From contig NZ_JAGGDJ010000022.1 in the NCBI RefSeq assembly GCF_017652985.1, positions 1 through 64,000 of the forward strand: a stretch of 64,000 nt of DNA. The letters run 5' to 3'. Source of the stretch: Paenibacillus artemisiicola (lineage in GTDB: Bacteria > Bacillota > Bacilli > Paenibacillales > Paenibacillaceae). The notes beneath the pieces are model-generated. The model was given only the letters and a program-made list of their open reading frames with translations, did no database searches and had not been told where the DNA came from. Shown here one piece after another: positions 44,615 through 53,682 of this stretch. Numbering within the stretch: position 1 is the stretch's first letter; each line of letters opens with the position of its first letter. The translations under genes and the position numbers were made by a program.

Positions 44615-44795
44615 TTAACACAACAGGCTGCCGAAAATCGACAGCCTGTTGTCGTTGCAGTAACGTACACCGTTAGCGCTCCTGTAGAGTGATTTTTTCA
44701 GAGTTTGAAATAAAACGAGCGCCTCTGTACACAGAGGGCTCTCTGCGAATAAGCGAGCATTCGTGAGAAAACTAAATCGTAACGAGGGAGCTTAG
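44615..44795 (-). repeat. Repeat family R1, copy D (most complete, inverted)
   Basis: On the minus strand this reads: GCTCCCTCG...TTCTCACGAATGCTCGCTTA (as at 5692), then GAGGCGCTCGTTTT (as at 71 and 5185), TACAGGAGCGCTAACGG (as at 112 and 5223), and finally a strong hairpin with arms ACAACAGGCTG/CAGCCTGTTGT (44620-44652). It appears to define the full unit of about 180 bp. Confidence 0.65.
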
Positions 44796-44798
44796 TGA

Positions 44799-45239
44799 TC
44801 AATGTGTTTTGAAATATTGATACACTACATTGATTCCATCTTCGATTTCTTCTTTTTCAAAAGGAATAACCCCATATGATTCATAGACACTTTTCCAAAA
44901 TTTTACGGCTGGTGCGTTGTTTTGTGCCTGACCAATGACATATCTACCAGGATACAATTCAAAGAACTTGTTACAAGCTAATTTACCAATTCCTTTTCTT
45001 CTGTGCTTCTTTAGGATAAAGAAGGAGTTTAACACATAATCAGCAAATTCTTGATTGGAATATGGACCACTCTGCAACAGAATAAAGCCTACTGGTTTAC
45101 CGTCTAAATTAATAAAAAAGGGTGTTAGTCCCTCTTTCTCAAAAAACCAGTCAAATACATCGAATTCAAACAATCCATTCTCAGGATTCAAATCGAGTTT
45201 TTCGTCATATTCGGACAAGTCATGCAGGAACAAAGTCAT
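44799..45239 (-). CDS. GNAT acetyltransferase, N-terminally truncated
   Basis: At least 146 residues of a GNAT fold, with the acetyl-CoA loop KKHRRKGIGKLACNKFF and NNAPAVKFWKSVYESYG near the end. The first ATG (MTLFLHDLSEYDEKLD) corresponds to about residue 20 of related proteins. The frame stays open for about 17 codons further upstream (ending at a stop near 45291) without a start codon or ribosome site. The beginning was therefore probably lost. Repeat copy D follows 4 bp after its stop. Substrate unknown. Confidence 0.65.
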   Translation of the reverse strand: MTLFLHDLSEYDEKLDLNPENGLFEFDVFDWFFEKEGLTPFFINLDGKPVGFILLQSGPYSNQEFADYVLNSFFILKKHRRKGIGKLACNKFFELYPGRYVIGQAQNNAPAVKFWKSVYESYGVIPFEKEEIEDGINVVYQYFKTH

Positions 45240-45682
45240 TAAATTTTTTAAGATTTCTTTTCGAGCAGCGTTGACTACACAAACTGTTCATCAGATCAAC
45301 GCTGCCGTCTTACACTTACACAAAATCGGGATTTTGTACATATGTCGGTCGATGTGGCGCCGCCGTCGACCGCAGGCCGCCTGATTGTCGCCGAGGTCGC
45401 GGTCGCTGGCCGGGGACAGTAAACTTGACGAAGTGCGATAGTCAATCCGCTTTGTACGATGTGAAGCTCCTCTAACGGCAATGAATGCGATCCGGATGGA
45501 AGGAGATATCACGATCGCCTCATTTGATTGCCTAATCCGATCATGTCCATTTGCGCGCGAACGCTCGCTTATACTATGATGGGTCTCAAACAACCCTATA
45601 GGAGCGTACAATGTCCCAACAACCAAACGGTTAAAGATTTTGGATGGTAATACTTCGGATTGATGAGTATCAAGATAAGGCA
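45240..45682. other. Gap without recognisable gene
   Basis: Contains the lost N-terminus region of the acetyltransferase and GC-rich sequence (45340-45420) resembling 44400-44470 in character. No gene supported. Confidence 0.4.
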
Positions 45683-45716
45683 AAAATGGGCTGTCTCTTA
45701 TGAGACAGCCCATTTT
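45683..45716. terminator. Strong terminator hairpin
   Basis: AAAATGGGCTGTCTC pairs perfectly with GAGACAGCCCATTTT around TTAT. Read on the minus strand it ends in TTTTTG just after the chimeric pseudogene; it could also work on the plus strand. Confidence 0.75.
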
Positions 45717-45721
45717 CAGAA

Positions 45722-46342
45722 TTATAAAGAATTTCTCAAGATCCTTCTGACGTCTTCTCTTGTAAGAGGAACATAACTACCAATTTGATCGGCGAGCATA
45801 GCCCTTTCCGTCATCAGTTCAATTTCCTTGTCATCGATTCCATAATCAGACAACTTCGTTGGGGCGCCAATGGATTTCCAAAATTCCTTGAGCGACTGGA
45901 TCGCTTCCGCTGCCAGTTGATGATCTGTTTTTCCTGTCCTATCCAAATCAAATACACGAACACCAAACTGTGCGACTTTCTCCGGCCGTATGGCCGCGAC
46001 ATGTTCCATCCAATGAGGGGCAATTATAGCTATCCCTCCGCCATGTGGGATGTCATGGACAGCTGATACGGCATGTTCGATAAGATGTGTCGACCAATCC
46101 GGACTTACTCCCATTGCAGTTAATCCGCCATGCACCTCATTGACGATGTGCGCCCAGCCGTTCAACGCATCTTCACCAAAGAAACGCGGTACGTTGTGGT
46201 CAGCCGCCGAAGCCGGATGGTTAATGATGGTCCCTTCGGTAATGATCAGTCCGACCCCTCCCTCCGCGCGACGACGATAATAAGCGGCAACATCGGGACC
46301 AGGTATGCCGTTCAAGGAGAAGTTTCTCGTCATCGGTGCCAT
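45722..46342 (-). pseudogene. Chimera of an old-yellow-enzyme N-terminus and an iron-alcohol-dehydrogenase C-terminus
   Basis: The 206-residue frame joins two unrelated genes. Residues 1-70 (MAPMTRNFSLNGIPGPDVAA, YYRRRAEGGVGLIITEGT, GWAHIVNEVHGG) are the start of an NADH:flavin oxidoreductase barrel. From residue 72 (LTAMGVSPDWSTHLIEH, IPHGGGIAIIAPHWMEHV) it is the C-terminal helical domain of a butanol-dehydrogenase-type iron ADH. The junction is near 46120-46132. The first 20-odd residues of the flavin enzyme are also degraded. Neither active site is complete, so this is a deletion fusion and most likely dead. Confidence 0.75.
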
Positions 46343-46616
46343 CTGGAATCGTATATTGAAACTGGGATTTCGGCATCACCTCAATTTATGGCAAAGCAAG
46401 TGGATTTTTATTAGAAAGGAATCTATAGCTTGTGACTGAGCTGGACGCTACCTTATACTGCCGCCTGCTCTTCTAAGGCGGTCTATTCTTATTCGGTACA
46501 CGATTCTAGAATAAGAAAACAAGATACGAATCACATCATGCCATGGGTTCTGTCAGCACCGTATTTCTGCTCGCTAGTTCATACAAATAAAGTCAGCTTG
46601 TCTGCTCCGTCGGGAA

Positions 46617-46771
46617 TGACATAAAGTTCTTGTCAAAATTGAAAATGACATTAGGTTCTTGATTGATTTGTGACAAGAACCTGATGGACTAAAATAAAAA
46701 AGCTGCGATTTACGCAGCTTTTTAAGGGATAAAGTTCTTGTCATCCGACAATTATTGCAGTGTCGGATGAC
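46617..46771. repeat. Cluster of repeated motifs, probable transposon end
   Basis: ATAAAGTTCTTGTCA occurs at 46621-46635 and again at 46729-46743; the inverted form TGACAAGAACCT is at 46671-46682 and TTAGGTTCTTG at 46651-46661. A further inverted repeat GTCATCCGACA / TGTCGGATGAC lies at 46740-46771. Such arrays of short sites mark ends of IS21- or Mu-like elements; no transposase is present. Confidence 0.45.
46695..46724 (-). terminator. Terminator of the secreted nuclease gene
   Basis: AAAAAGCTGCG pairs with CGCAGCTTTTT around a 5-nt loop; on the minus strand it is followed by TTTTATTTT. It lies about 100 bp after the nuclease stop. Confidence 0.65.
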
Positions 46772-46823
46772 TATACAAGCAGGGTTGTTATATTAAACTT
46801 ATTTTGGTTCATTTATTGTAGTC

Positions 46824-47741
46824 TTATTCACCTACCATACCGTCACCATCACGATCATCCATATATTTGTACAGCCAGTGGTCACTCGTTATTGGCATAC
46901 TATAACCGGCTGCCTTTGCTTCTTTAATCGTTACCTTTCCGTTTCCGTTTGTATCGACACTAGAAAGATCCTCCGAACTTGTTGAATCAGAAGAATCACT
47001 GGCTGTTAATCCGAGTGATGCGTTTACTTCATCTGGGTTCACATTATCAAATGTATCAACAATTACATTACCCTTTAACGAATAGGTATACTGATAATTT
47101 GAAGGAATCTGAGTTTCTGTATTCGGGTATGTGATAATTGCTTCGAAATCAGTAGCTCCGCCTGCTTTGCGTATCGCATCTTCCATATATGCTTGATCAC
47201 CATATCGGTTGAGTGTACTATCTTGAGGGGTGATATTATAAGCATTCGATACCCCTCCGAGAGAATCGGCAATGACATGTCCTTCATCTAATACTTCGCT
47301 TTCGACACCAGGGACTTTCGCCTCATCAGAGCAATATCTACCAGACGATGAGACAGACTCGTTACTGTTATCTTGTAGAATGATTTCGTCAGCAATGACA
47401 CGCACTAGTTGCCCTTGTTCGTTTGTAAATGCCCAGTATTCACGGTCCCCATAACCAACATCCACAACGACATTAGGTTCACGATACCCAGACAAATCAC
47501 AACCATCCACTTCAATACGTTTGTATCCTGAGAATAGTTCGTTATTTGATTGGGCTGGTGTTTCCTCGGCTACCGGCTCGTCAACAACCGTCTGGGTAGT
47601 TTCTTCAGGTTCTTTATTAACTGTGGTTACTACTTGTTGAGCATCTTCTGTATTTGTAACAGTTAAATTTTCTGCATTGGTACAACCAACCATTACGATG
47701 ATCATTAACAGTAAGACTAAATAGTTCATTTTCTTTTTCAT
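46824..47741 (-). CDS. Secreted DNA/RNA non-specific endonuclease lipoprotein
   Basis: A 305-residue lipoprotein: signal peptide ending IVMVGC (Cys20), an acidic Thr/Glu-rich linker (about 25-65), then a NucA/EndA-type nuclease domain. The motif DEGHVIADSLGG is the family's DRGH-like active site with Glu in place of Arg; NAYNITPQDSTLNR follows. The C-terminus has two acidic Ca-binding-like loops (DTNGNGKVT and DDRDGDGMVGE), as in Excalibur domains. It acts outside the cell on nucleic acids. Monocistronic. Confidence 0.85.
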   Translation of the reverse strand: MKKKMNYLVLLLMIIVMVGCTNAENLTVTNTEDAQQVVTTVNKEPEETTQTVVDEPVAEETPAQSNNELFSGYKRIEVDGCDLSGYREPNVVVDVGYGDREYWAFTNEQGQLVRVIADEIILQDNSNESVSSSGRYCSDEAKVPGVESEVLDEGHVIADSLGGVSNAYNITPQDSTLNRYGDQAYMEDAIRKAGGATDFEAIITYPNTETQIPSNYQYTYSLKGNVIVDTFDNVNPDEVNASLGLTASDSSDSTSSEDLSSVDTNGNGKVTIKEAKAAGYSMPITSDHWLYKYMDDRDGDGMVGE

Positions 47742-48298
47742 TTAGGACTCTCCTATAATAGTTTCATACCTGTTCATGTTCTATTATCTTACCATAAAAG
47801 ACTATTAACATATTAAATTATCCTGCCCTTTCGCTACTCCTTTGTGAATGCTCTTGATATTAAAATATTCCTCAAATAGGCAAATGTCACAAGAGCAGAT
47901 TGCTTATTTCCCCCGGCCGCGTTTGCCAATGCCTTCATTGGCTGTTGACCATTTATAATGCTCCGAAATTGAATTTAAAGAAAAGTGCTTTGACTATTGC
48001 GGCGTGTTTGCGCTTGCCGTAAGTACGATGCGTTGATCTCTTCAAATACACTCCGCGTGGGTATAGTTGATTAAATTGCGACTTTTGTGTAACAAATAAA
48101 AATAAGGTTTTTTAGCTTCTTTATCTTGAAGTTAATTCTTTAGTTGTAATATGTAACATTTTTGCAACTGAGGTCCCAATTATTAAAGAAGCTACAATCG
48201 TTGATTGTTTTGTTCATAATTTCCCCCTTCCAATTTTACTATTTGGCACCTTTTTCACATCCCTTTCCGATTTTTTTAATAACACTATCGCCCTTCGC
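47742..48298. other. AT-rich gap, nothing recognised
   Basis: Contains the nuclease leader (up to about 47800) and AT-rich sequence without a supported gene. Confidence 0.4.
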
Positions 48299-48424
48299 TT
48301 AGTCCAATGGGACAATGACATCCTTATACTTCATTAATAGCGAAAGAATCTCTTGAACCCCCGAATAATGACGCGGATTCCCTCCAATTACGTCCGTCCT
48401 TATGGTCGTAACGACATGCTTCAT
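48299..48424 (-). CDS. Small hypothetical ORF (41 residues)
   Basis: A short frame beginning MKHVVTTIRTDVIGG and ending YKDVIVPLD, preceded by AAGGAAGGGAGC at 9-10 nt. Composition is protein-like and the ribosome site is good, but I know no family. It may be a small gene or a remnant of a longer one. Confidence 0.35.
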   Translation of the reverse strand: MKHVVTTIRTDVIGGNPRHYSGVQEILSLLMKYKDVIVPLD

Positions 48425-48559
48425 CTTTATCGTTGCTCCCTTCCTTATGTCTGTCTGCTTTTTGTTTGCCGCTCGTCATTCTCCGGAAATGTCTTATCCA
48501 TTATAATACAGAAATAGAAGCAGCTTAGATTCTAATTTTCTATTGAGGATCGTAATATT

Positions 48560-48612
48560 AAGTAGATCTGCCCTCTTTGCGTAAGGCGCGCGCATTCAGG
48601 GGGCAGATTTTG
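48560..48612. terminator. Hairpin with T-rich tail
   Basis: AGATCTGCCC and GGGCAGATTTT form the outer stem around a partly paired GC-rich loop. Position fits the end of an earlier transcription unit on the plus strand; no intact gene precedes it. Confidence 0.4.
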
Positions 48613-48878
48613 ACTGTCTAACGACATAACACGTGTTAAGCACTCTCGACCGATTTATTGTGCCGGCTTTCTGCTCACGGCTCAGGTTGCGGGTAAACAG
48701 CGATAAGGATTGAAACCGCCATAAGTTTACGTTTTACACGGTGAATAGCATCAATTGCTTTATCATCAGTTACGGTTAGTACAAGCCTCGAAGTTTTGCT
48801 TGCAAGAGAAATTCAGATTTCTACGACGTTTCGAGATTGATACCAATGTATGGCTTGCCACAACTAGAACATTTATGG

Positions 48879-49043
48879 TTATGGACTCATATTGTTCTCG
48901 ATTTCCCTACAGATTTCATCATAAACGTATTGGGTGGGAGGCCCTTCTGATATCCAACTTCTAGCTAGAAGTTCGTACCAATACTGATCAAAAGTAAGTC
49001 TTAACCCATTATAAGAACGAATCGATCGATATCGATCCCACAT
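48879..49043 (-). CDS. Small hypothetical ORF, possible fragment
   Basis: A frame of 54 codons from ATG (MWDRYRSIRSYNGLRLTFDQ, then a tryptophan- and tyrosine-rich segment, end REIENNMSP). It stays open upstream for at least 20 further codons (WRCSELDKLRIK) past a GGAGGTG, so the true start may be a non-ATG codon or the gene is truncated. Family not recognised. Confidence 0.3.
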   Translation of the reverse strand: MWDRYRSIRSYNGLRLTFDQYWYELLARSWISEGPPTQYVYDEICREIENNMSP

Positions 49044-49352
49044 TTTAATTCTTAATTTATCCAGTTCTGAACACCTCCAATGTGAATGGCTAGTGGGTAC
49101 CCGTCATGCCAACAGTCTATAGAGGAACACCTACATGGAACACGGCGCTAGCCCATTAGTTTGATATTTAATGGATGACTAATAATGAATCTCACCATCA
49201 TAAAACAAGTGATTATGAAGATATTTAAAGGAAGTAGTGTATCATTGCTAGAAAAGAACTTACTGGGGAAGAACAATTGGAAGAAGGTTTTTAGCGCAAC
49301 TATACTCTACGAATCGAGTATTGTTTAAAACGGTGAAATTTAGGGGGATGTC

Positions 49353-50291
49353 ATGAAGGACTTATTACCATCAGAAGCTGCACAAATTGCAGGAGATTTT
49401 CTCCAAGAAGAAATTAAGTCTTCATATCAAATTACAGGTAAAGGCATCGACAACCAAATTTATGTACTCGAAACGGAGTACCAAAAAGTCGTAGTCCGCA
49501 TGAACATAAAGGATACATATCCAACCTATGTTAAGGAAAAGTGGTGTATCGAGCAAGCAACTGCAGTTGGAGTACCTGGACCTGAGGTATTGTCCATAGG
49601 TGTAGTTAATGAAACAGCCTATATGATTCAAACCTTTATCCATGGCGATAACGGGTTAGACAGTAAAGTTCACAAGCCCGAAATTTGGAGACGGCTTGGT
49701 GAATACGCCAAGCGTATTGATTCGATTCCTGTAAGTGGATTTGGAAGAAGTCTTCTCGATTCTGTGAGTGGTGTGTTCCAGTCATTAGGACACGCAAAAT
49801 CAGACGGCAGTTTGCAAGGTGATTTACAACACAATATCCATTGTTTAACAGAACATGATCCTCTTATTAAGCTTGGGGTAATTACTCAGGAGGAATCAAA
49901 AAGAGTACAAAAACTTTTTGAGAATATGAAGAATGAAACGTTTCGCTTCGGATTAATCCATGGAGATTTCTCTTTAAAGAACATAATTGTCCATGATAAT
50001 CAAGTTATTTTGCTGGATTGGGGCAATTCTGAAGTGAATGTCGTTCCGCATGGAGCAGTTCTTCAAGTGTTGCAGTACCACATGCTGGGGCTAAAAGAAG
50101 GTCCAAATACTGAGGAGTTCCAAGCATTTTTAGAAGGATACGGTTTGAGTAACGAGGCTCTTGCTAGCATGAGAGCTTTACAATTACTTAAAGCTTTTGA
50201 TCACACCAGATGGGCAATTAATCGTTGTCCGGAGCGAATTGAAGCCTATGCTGGTTTCGCAAAACAAGTTGTAAGCGTGATTATGAATTAA
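49353..50291 (+). CDS. APH-family phosphotransferase
   Basis: A 312-residue protein-kinase-like fold of the aminoglycoside phosphotransferase family. The catalytic loop HGDFSLKN starts at residue 203, and the metal-binding LLDWGNSE follows about 17 residues later. The N-lobe has the nucleotide-contact strand VVVRMNIKD. The ATG follows TTTAGGGGGATGTC. Family members phosphorylate antibiotics, sugars or choline; the substrate cannot be told. It stands alone between debris regions and is AT-rich. Confidence 0.85.
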   Translation: MKDLLPSEAAQIAGDFLQEEIKSSYQITGKGIDNQIYVLETEYQKVVVRMNIKDTYPTYVKEKWCIEQATAVGVPGPEVLSIGVVNETAYMIQTFIHGDNGLDSKVHKPEIWRRLGEYAKRIDSIPVSGFGRSLLDSVSGVFQSLGHAKSDGSLQGDLQHNIHCLTEHDPLIKLGVITQEESKRVQKLFENMKNETFRFGLIHGDFSLKNIIVHDNQVILLDWGNSEVNVVPHGAVLQVLQYHMLGLKEGPNTEEFQAFLEGYGLSNEALASMRALQLLKAFDHTRWAINRCPERIEAYAGFAKQVVSVIMN

Positions 50292-50349
50292 CAGAGAATG
50301 TCTCTGAAAAATATGCTAACGGGGTACTAGCCATTGCAACAGCCACCTC

Positions 50350-50545
50350 TCCCTCCGGAGCTGAGGTAGATTTACAAACACCTCATTGGCCCAGGGCCAC
50401 TGGGTACCCTGCGTCACTTCCCTACACCTGCCGATCTTCAAAAACTCACTGTTCGTCAGGTAGTCGACGGCTGGAAAACGGTCATGAAGCGGCACAGCGG
50501 TGAACAAAGAGCTGGTGAACTACTAGCTCCAGGTTGTCGGTCGAC
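50350..50545 (+). mobile_element. IS110-family transposase fragment (second copy)
   Basis: A plus-strand frame reads FPTPADLQKLTVRQVVDGWK then TVMKRHSGEQRAGELLAPG, the IS110-type central region. It is homologous, in reverse orientation, to 35196-35480. Both ends are missing, so it is dead. Confidence 0.55.
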
Positions 50546-50762
50546 AAGAACCCTTTATCCCATTACATTGAAACTTACGCAGCACACAAAAAAATAACCA
50601 TTCGAGTGTTACTCGAACAGCGATATTTTTCCCTTTATTAAGGGTTGTCATACTGTAAGTAATCTTTCAATATCTGAATCAGGCATCGGCCACTTTCGAG
50701 GCTAGTCGGCTCTTGGTGATACAATCCGGCTGGTAGTCAGCTATAGATCGAACAGGAATCAT

Positions 50763-50808
50763 AAGAAACGGCTAGCTGGTCATTAACCGGCAGCCGTTTC
50801 TTTTTTGC
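50763..50808 (+). terminator. Terminator-like hairpin
   Basis: AAGAAACGGCT pairs with AGCCGTTTCTT around an 18-nt loop and is followed by TTTT on the plus strand. A smaller hairpin, TTCGAGT/ACTCGAA, lies at about 50602. Nothing else is recognised in 50546-50854. Confidence 0.6.
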
Positions 50809-50854
50809 TATCCGCCTAGCACCTTTCATTGCTACTACGTTCTTTCTGTTGGCG

Positions 50855-52264
50855 TTATTCGGAATCGCTTTCTTTATCTTTCATCTTAAACATCGAAGCG
50901 GTATAATCGACGAAGTCTTCAACTTCCTTCTGTGCAGCTAGCTTTTTTTGATCTGCTTGTTCTTGCGAGATGTCGCCATTCGCTTTGACAGCATCGAGTT
51001 TAGCATTGATGTCGGACATAAGAACATCGATTAACTTTGGACGTGATACACCATGATCCTTCGCAATGACTGCAAACGATTTGCCTGAATGAACCTGTTC
51101 GGCGAAAGTCGTTTTGTCTATGCCGAGCAATTCAAAAGCAGCTATCATGTTATATTGGCCAATGCATTGCTCTTTCGCTTCTTGCTCTTTGTTCAGTGGG
51201 GTATTGAAGACTCGCTCTGCTTCCAAAGAGGCCTTCTTGTGTATATTTTCCTTTTGTTCGTCCGTGAGTCCAGTAGAGCCCTTTGCCTGAATCTCGTCAC
51301 TAATTTCCTTTGTTAATTCATCCATTAGAGGTTGGACTTCGATACGCTTCTCTTTGGCGATCTCAGCTAGAGACTTCCCGGCCTCCACCGCCTGTTGGAA
51401 ATCTTCTTTATCTAGCCCCAGTTTGTCTATTGCGATCTGTTGAAAATCAAGCCTTACCTCGAAGCCCGCATCTTTGGCTCGTTCACCAGCGAAGCTCTCC
51501 TTCTTATTAAACAGCTCCGACGTATGATCGACGAAATCCGCTGCATCTTGAAGAGCTGCCTGCTTTTTCTTATCTGCTTGCTCTTGTGTTATACTACCAC
51601 TTTTCTCAAGCTCTTCAATTTTAGCGTTTTCACTGGACAAAAGGGTGTCAATTAATTGCTGGCGGGTTACGTTATGCCCCTTCCCAATGTCAACTAGTGA
51701 TTTACCGGCATGTACTTGATCAGCGAGAGCAGCCTTGTCGATTCCGAGTAACTCAAGTGCCGCAGCTAAATTCAAATCGCTACCCTCTTGCTTCGAACTT
51801 ACTTTGTTTAGCGGTTCAGTGAAGATTCGTTCTGCTTCCATGGATGCCTTCTTCTTCACATTCTCTTTCTCTTGATCCGTCAAAGCCTCGGAGTCAAAAT
51901 TGGCTAGAATTTCATCGTTAATTTCCTTGCTCAGCTCATTAATTAGCGGTTGAAGTTCCATGCCTTTCTCCTTCGCGACATCTGCTAGTGACTTACCAGC
52001 CTTCTCCGCTTGTTCAAAAGCAGTTTGATCCAGACCTAGCTTTGTTTTAGCAATGGTTTGCAAATCTAACTGTAACTTGCCGTTTTTGTCCGTGGATGGC
52101 TTTTCGCCTTGTTTGACAGCAGGCGTTATCGTTTCGGCTGCCAAACTTGCCTTTTTGTCCGCTTGACTGGATTGGTTGCTCAGGTTGTCTGCTGCATACG
52201 CAGTTACAGGCACTGCAATTGCAATTAGTATCGCTGCGCTTGCAAGTTTCCAATTCTTCTTCAT
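50855..52264 (-). CDS. Secreted four-repeat protein of unknown function
   Basis: A 469-residue protein with a Sec signal peptide (residues 1-25, ending AYAA). The mature part is two tandem copies of a two-unit block: units A at 66-154 and 271-359, units B at 164-255 and 370-461. Each unit carries a GKSL/GKSF core (e.g. AGKSLADVAKEKG) followed by LI-x-L and a charged helix rich in Lys/Glu; B units end FVDxTxxxF. Only one Cys (near 367) occurs. It precedes, on the minus strand, nothing but a gap, and follows the two-component genes at 52319-54366, which may control it. Function unknown; an envelope-associated helical protein is likely. Confidence 0.7.
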   Translation of the reverse strand: MKKNWKLASAAILIAIAVPVTAYAADNLSNQSSQADKKASLAAETITPAVKQGEKPSTDKNGKLQLDLQTIAKTKLGLDQTAFEQAEKAGKSLADVAKEKGMELQPLINELSKEINDEILANFDSEALTDQEKENVKKKASMEAERIFTEPLNKVSSKQEGSDLNLAAALELLGIDKAALADQVHAGKSLVDIGKGHNVTRQQLIDTLLSSENAKIEELEKSGSITQEQADKKKQAALQDAADFVDHTSELFNKKESFAGERAKDAGFEVRLDFQQIAIDKLGLDKEDFQQAVEAGKSLAEIAKEKRIEVQPLMDELTKEISDEIQAKGSTGLTDEQKENIHKKASLEAERVFNTPLNKEQEAKEQCIGQYNMIAAFELLGIDKTTFAEQVHSGKSFAVIAKDHGVSRPKLIDVLMSDINAKLDAVKANGDISQEQADQKKLAAQKEVEDFVDYTASMFKMKDKESDSE

Positions 52265-52318
52265 TGATATCCCTTCCTTGTTTGGTTTTTCCTTCAGTTT
52301 AAGAAGGAGACTACATGA

Positions 52319-53677
52319 CTAAGTTAAGGGAACATTCTGAAAAGAATCTGAAATGCTCGAAAATGATACTCGAAATGTTGTCCCCACCTGGGGCGTACTC
52401 CACACTTCAATCTTTGCACGATGGGCATCGACGATTTGTTTAGCAATTGCAAGACCGAGACCGGTTCCTTCCGAACGGCGAGTGCGGGCTTTATCCATTC
52501 GATAAAATCGTTCAAAGATATGGGGCAGATGATCTTCCTCTATCCCTATTCCCGTGTCGCTAATGATAAGGATGACCTTCTGCTGATTCGTTACCACGGA
52601 GATCGTGACACTACCGCCTTCTCGGTTGTACTGTATTGCGTTCTCAATGAGAATCAGAATAAGTTGTCGGATACGCACTTCGTCAGCCAGAATAATGGCT
52701 TTCTCTTCGTCAGATGAATTCAGACTGTGCTCCCATTTCAGTTCTACTTGCTTTGATTCTGATATTGGTTGCAACTGTTCCATGACTTGGCGAATCGTAT
52801 ACCTTAGAGAAAATTCCGAGGTCACCAAATCAAGACGGCCGTTGTCGCTGCGGGCGAGAACAAGTAAGTTCTCGACAAGTCGGTTCATATGATGAATTTC
52901 TTGACTTGACTTCATTAATACGTGGCGATGGAAATCAGAAAGTTTATTGCGCTCTTCATCCAATACTTCAATTGCCGATCTCAAAATACTTAGAGGTGTC
53001 CGAAGCTCATGAGACGCGTCTGAAGTAAACTGTTCCTGTCGGTGGAAAGCTTGAGCAATCGGCCCCATCGCTCGTCCAGCCAAGATAGAGCCAGCTGCCC
53101 CACCCGCTGCTAACAAGAGCAAGGCAAACCCTGCAAATGCCCATCGCAATTGGGCAATTAGTTTATTGTCATTGGTCACTTCTTGCGCGACGATTATTTT
53201 GTAATCTTGAATTTTGCCCGTTGAAATTATGGTTCCGCCAATACGGAATGTTCGACCTTCAGCGTTTACGTTTCGGTAATTATTATCCGGCTCCTTAAGC
53301 AAAATGGGCATAAGAGCCGTCAACGGAAAATTAACACCAAGTGCATTCTTCTCAGACGGCGAGGATTGAAAAATCAATTCTCCATTTGGATCAAACAACC
53401 AAGCCATCTGATTTAATTGCAATCCACCAGGTTCATAGAATGAATTGACTTTGTTTCTATCAACCGACGGGTCGAATAATGCATTTCCTTTGGGGGACTC
53501 AATCAGCTTCTGCAGCTCTGCCTCATACTGCTTGCTCAATGAGCCGAGCTGGTTGTCTTCCGTAGAAGTAAGCATTTGCTGTACCATCCATAACGAAAAA
53601 AAGGCAGAGATCATAAGAATAATGCCAATCGTAAGCGAGAATTCTCGCGTTAGTCTGGTTCGCGTCCGTTTGAACAT
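52319..53677 (-). CDS. OmpR-partner sensor histidine kinase
   Basis: About 452 residues: a membrane segment at about 15-37, an extracellular sensor with LFDPNGELIFQSS, and a second membrane segment near residue 180. The HisKA H-box is SHELRTPLSIL and the ATPase domain shows ENAIQYN, DTGIGIEEDHLPHIFERFYR and GTGLGLAIAKQIV. The ATG at 53677 lies in the end of the response regulator gene, preceded by GGAGAGTGAG, so the pair is coupled. The secreted repeat protein gene begins 55 bp downstream. Confidence 0.92.
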   Translation of the reverse strand: MFKRTRTRLTREFSLTIGIILMISAFFSLWMVQQMLTSTEDNQLGSLSKQYEAELQKLIESPKGNALFDPSVDRNKVNSFYEPGGLQLNQMAWLFDPNGELIFQSSPSEKNALGVNFPLTALMPILLKEPDNNYRNVNAEGRTFRIGGTIISTGKIQDYKIIVAQEVTNDNKLIAQLRWAFAGFALLLLAAGGAAGSILAGRAMGPIAQAFHRQEQFTSDASHELRTPLSILRSAIEVLDEERNKLSDFHRHVLMKSSQEIHHMNRLVENLLVLARSDNGRLDLVTSEFSLRYTIRQVMEQLQPISESKQVELKWEHSLNSSDEEKAIILADEVRIRQLILILIENAIQYNREGGSVTISVVTNQQKVILIISDTGIGIEEDHLPHIFERFYRMDKARTRRSEGTGLGLAIAKQIVDAHRAKIEVWSTPQVGTTFRVSFSSISDSFQNVPLT

Positions 53678-53682
53678 CGATC

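Noticed and set aside
48690..48730. Sequence like the 3' end of a CRISPR repeat (GTTTCAATCC on the minus strand)
   Set aside because: It occurs once, with no regular spacing and no cas genes.
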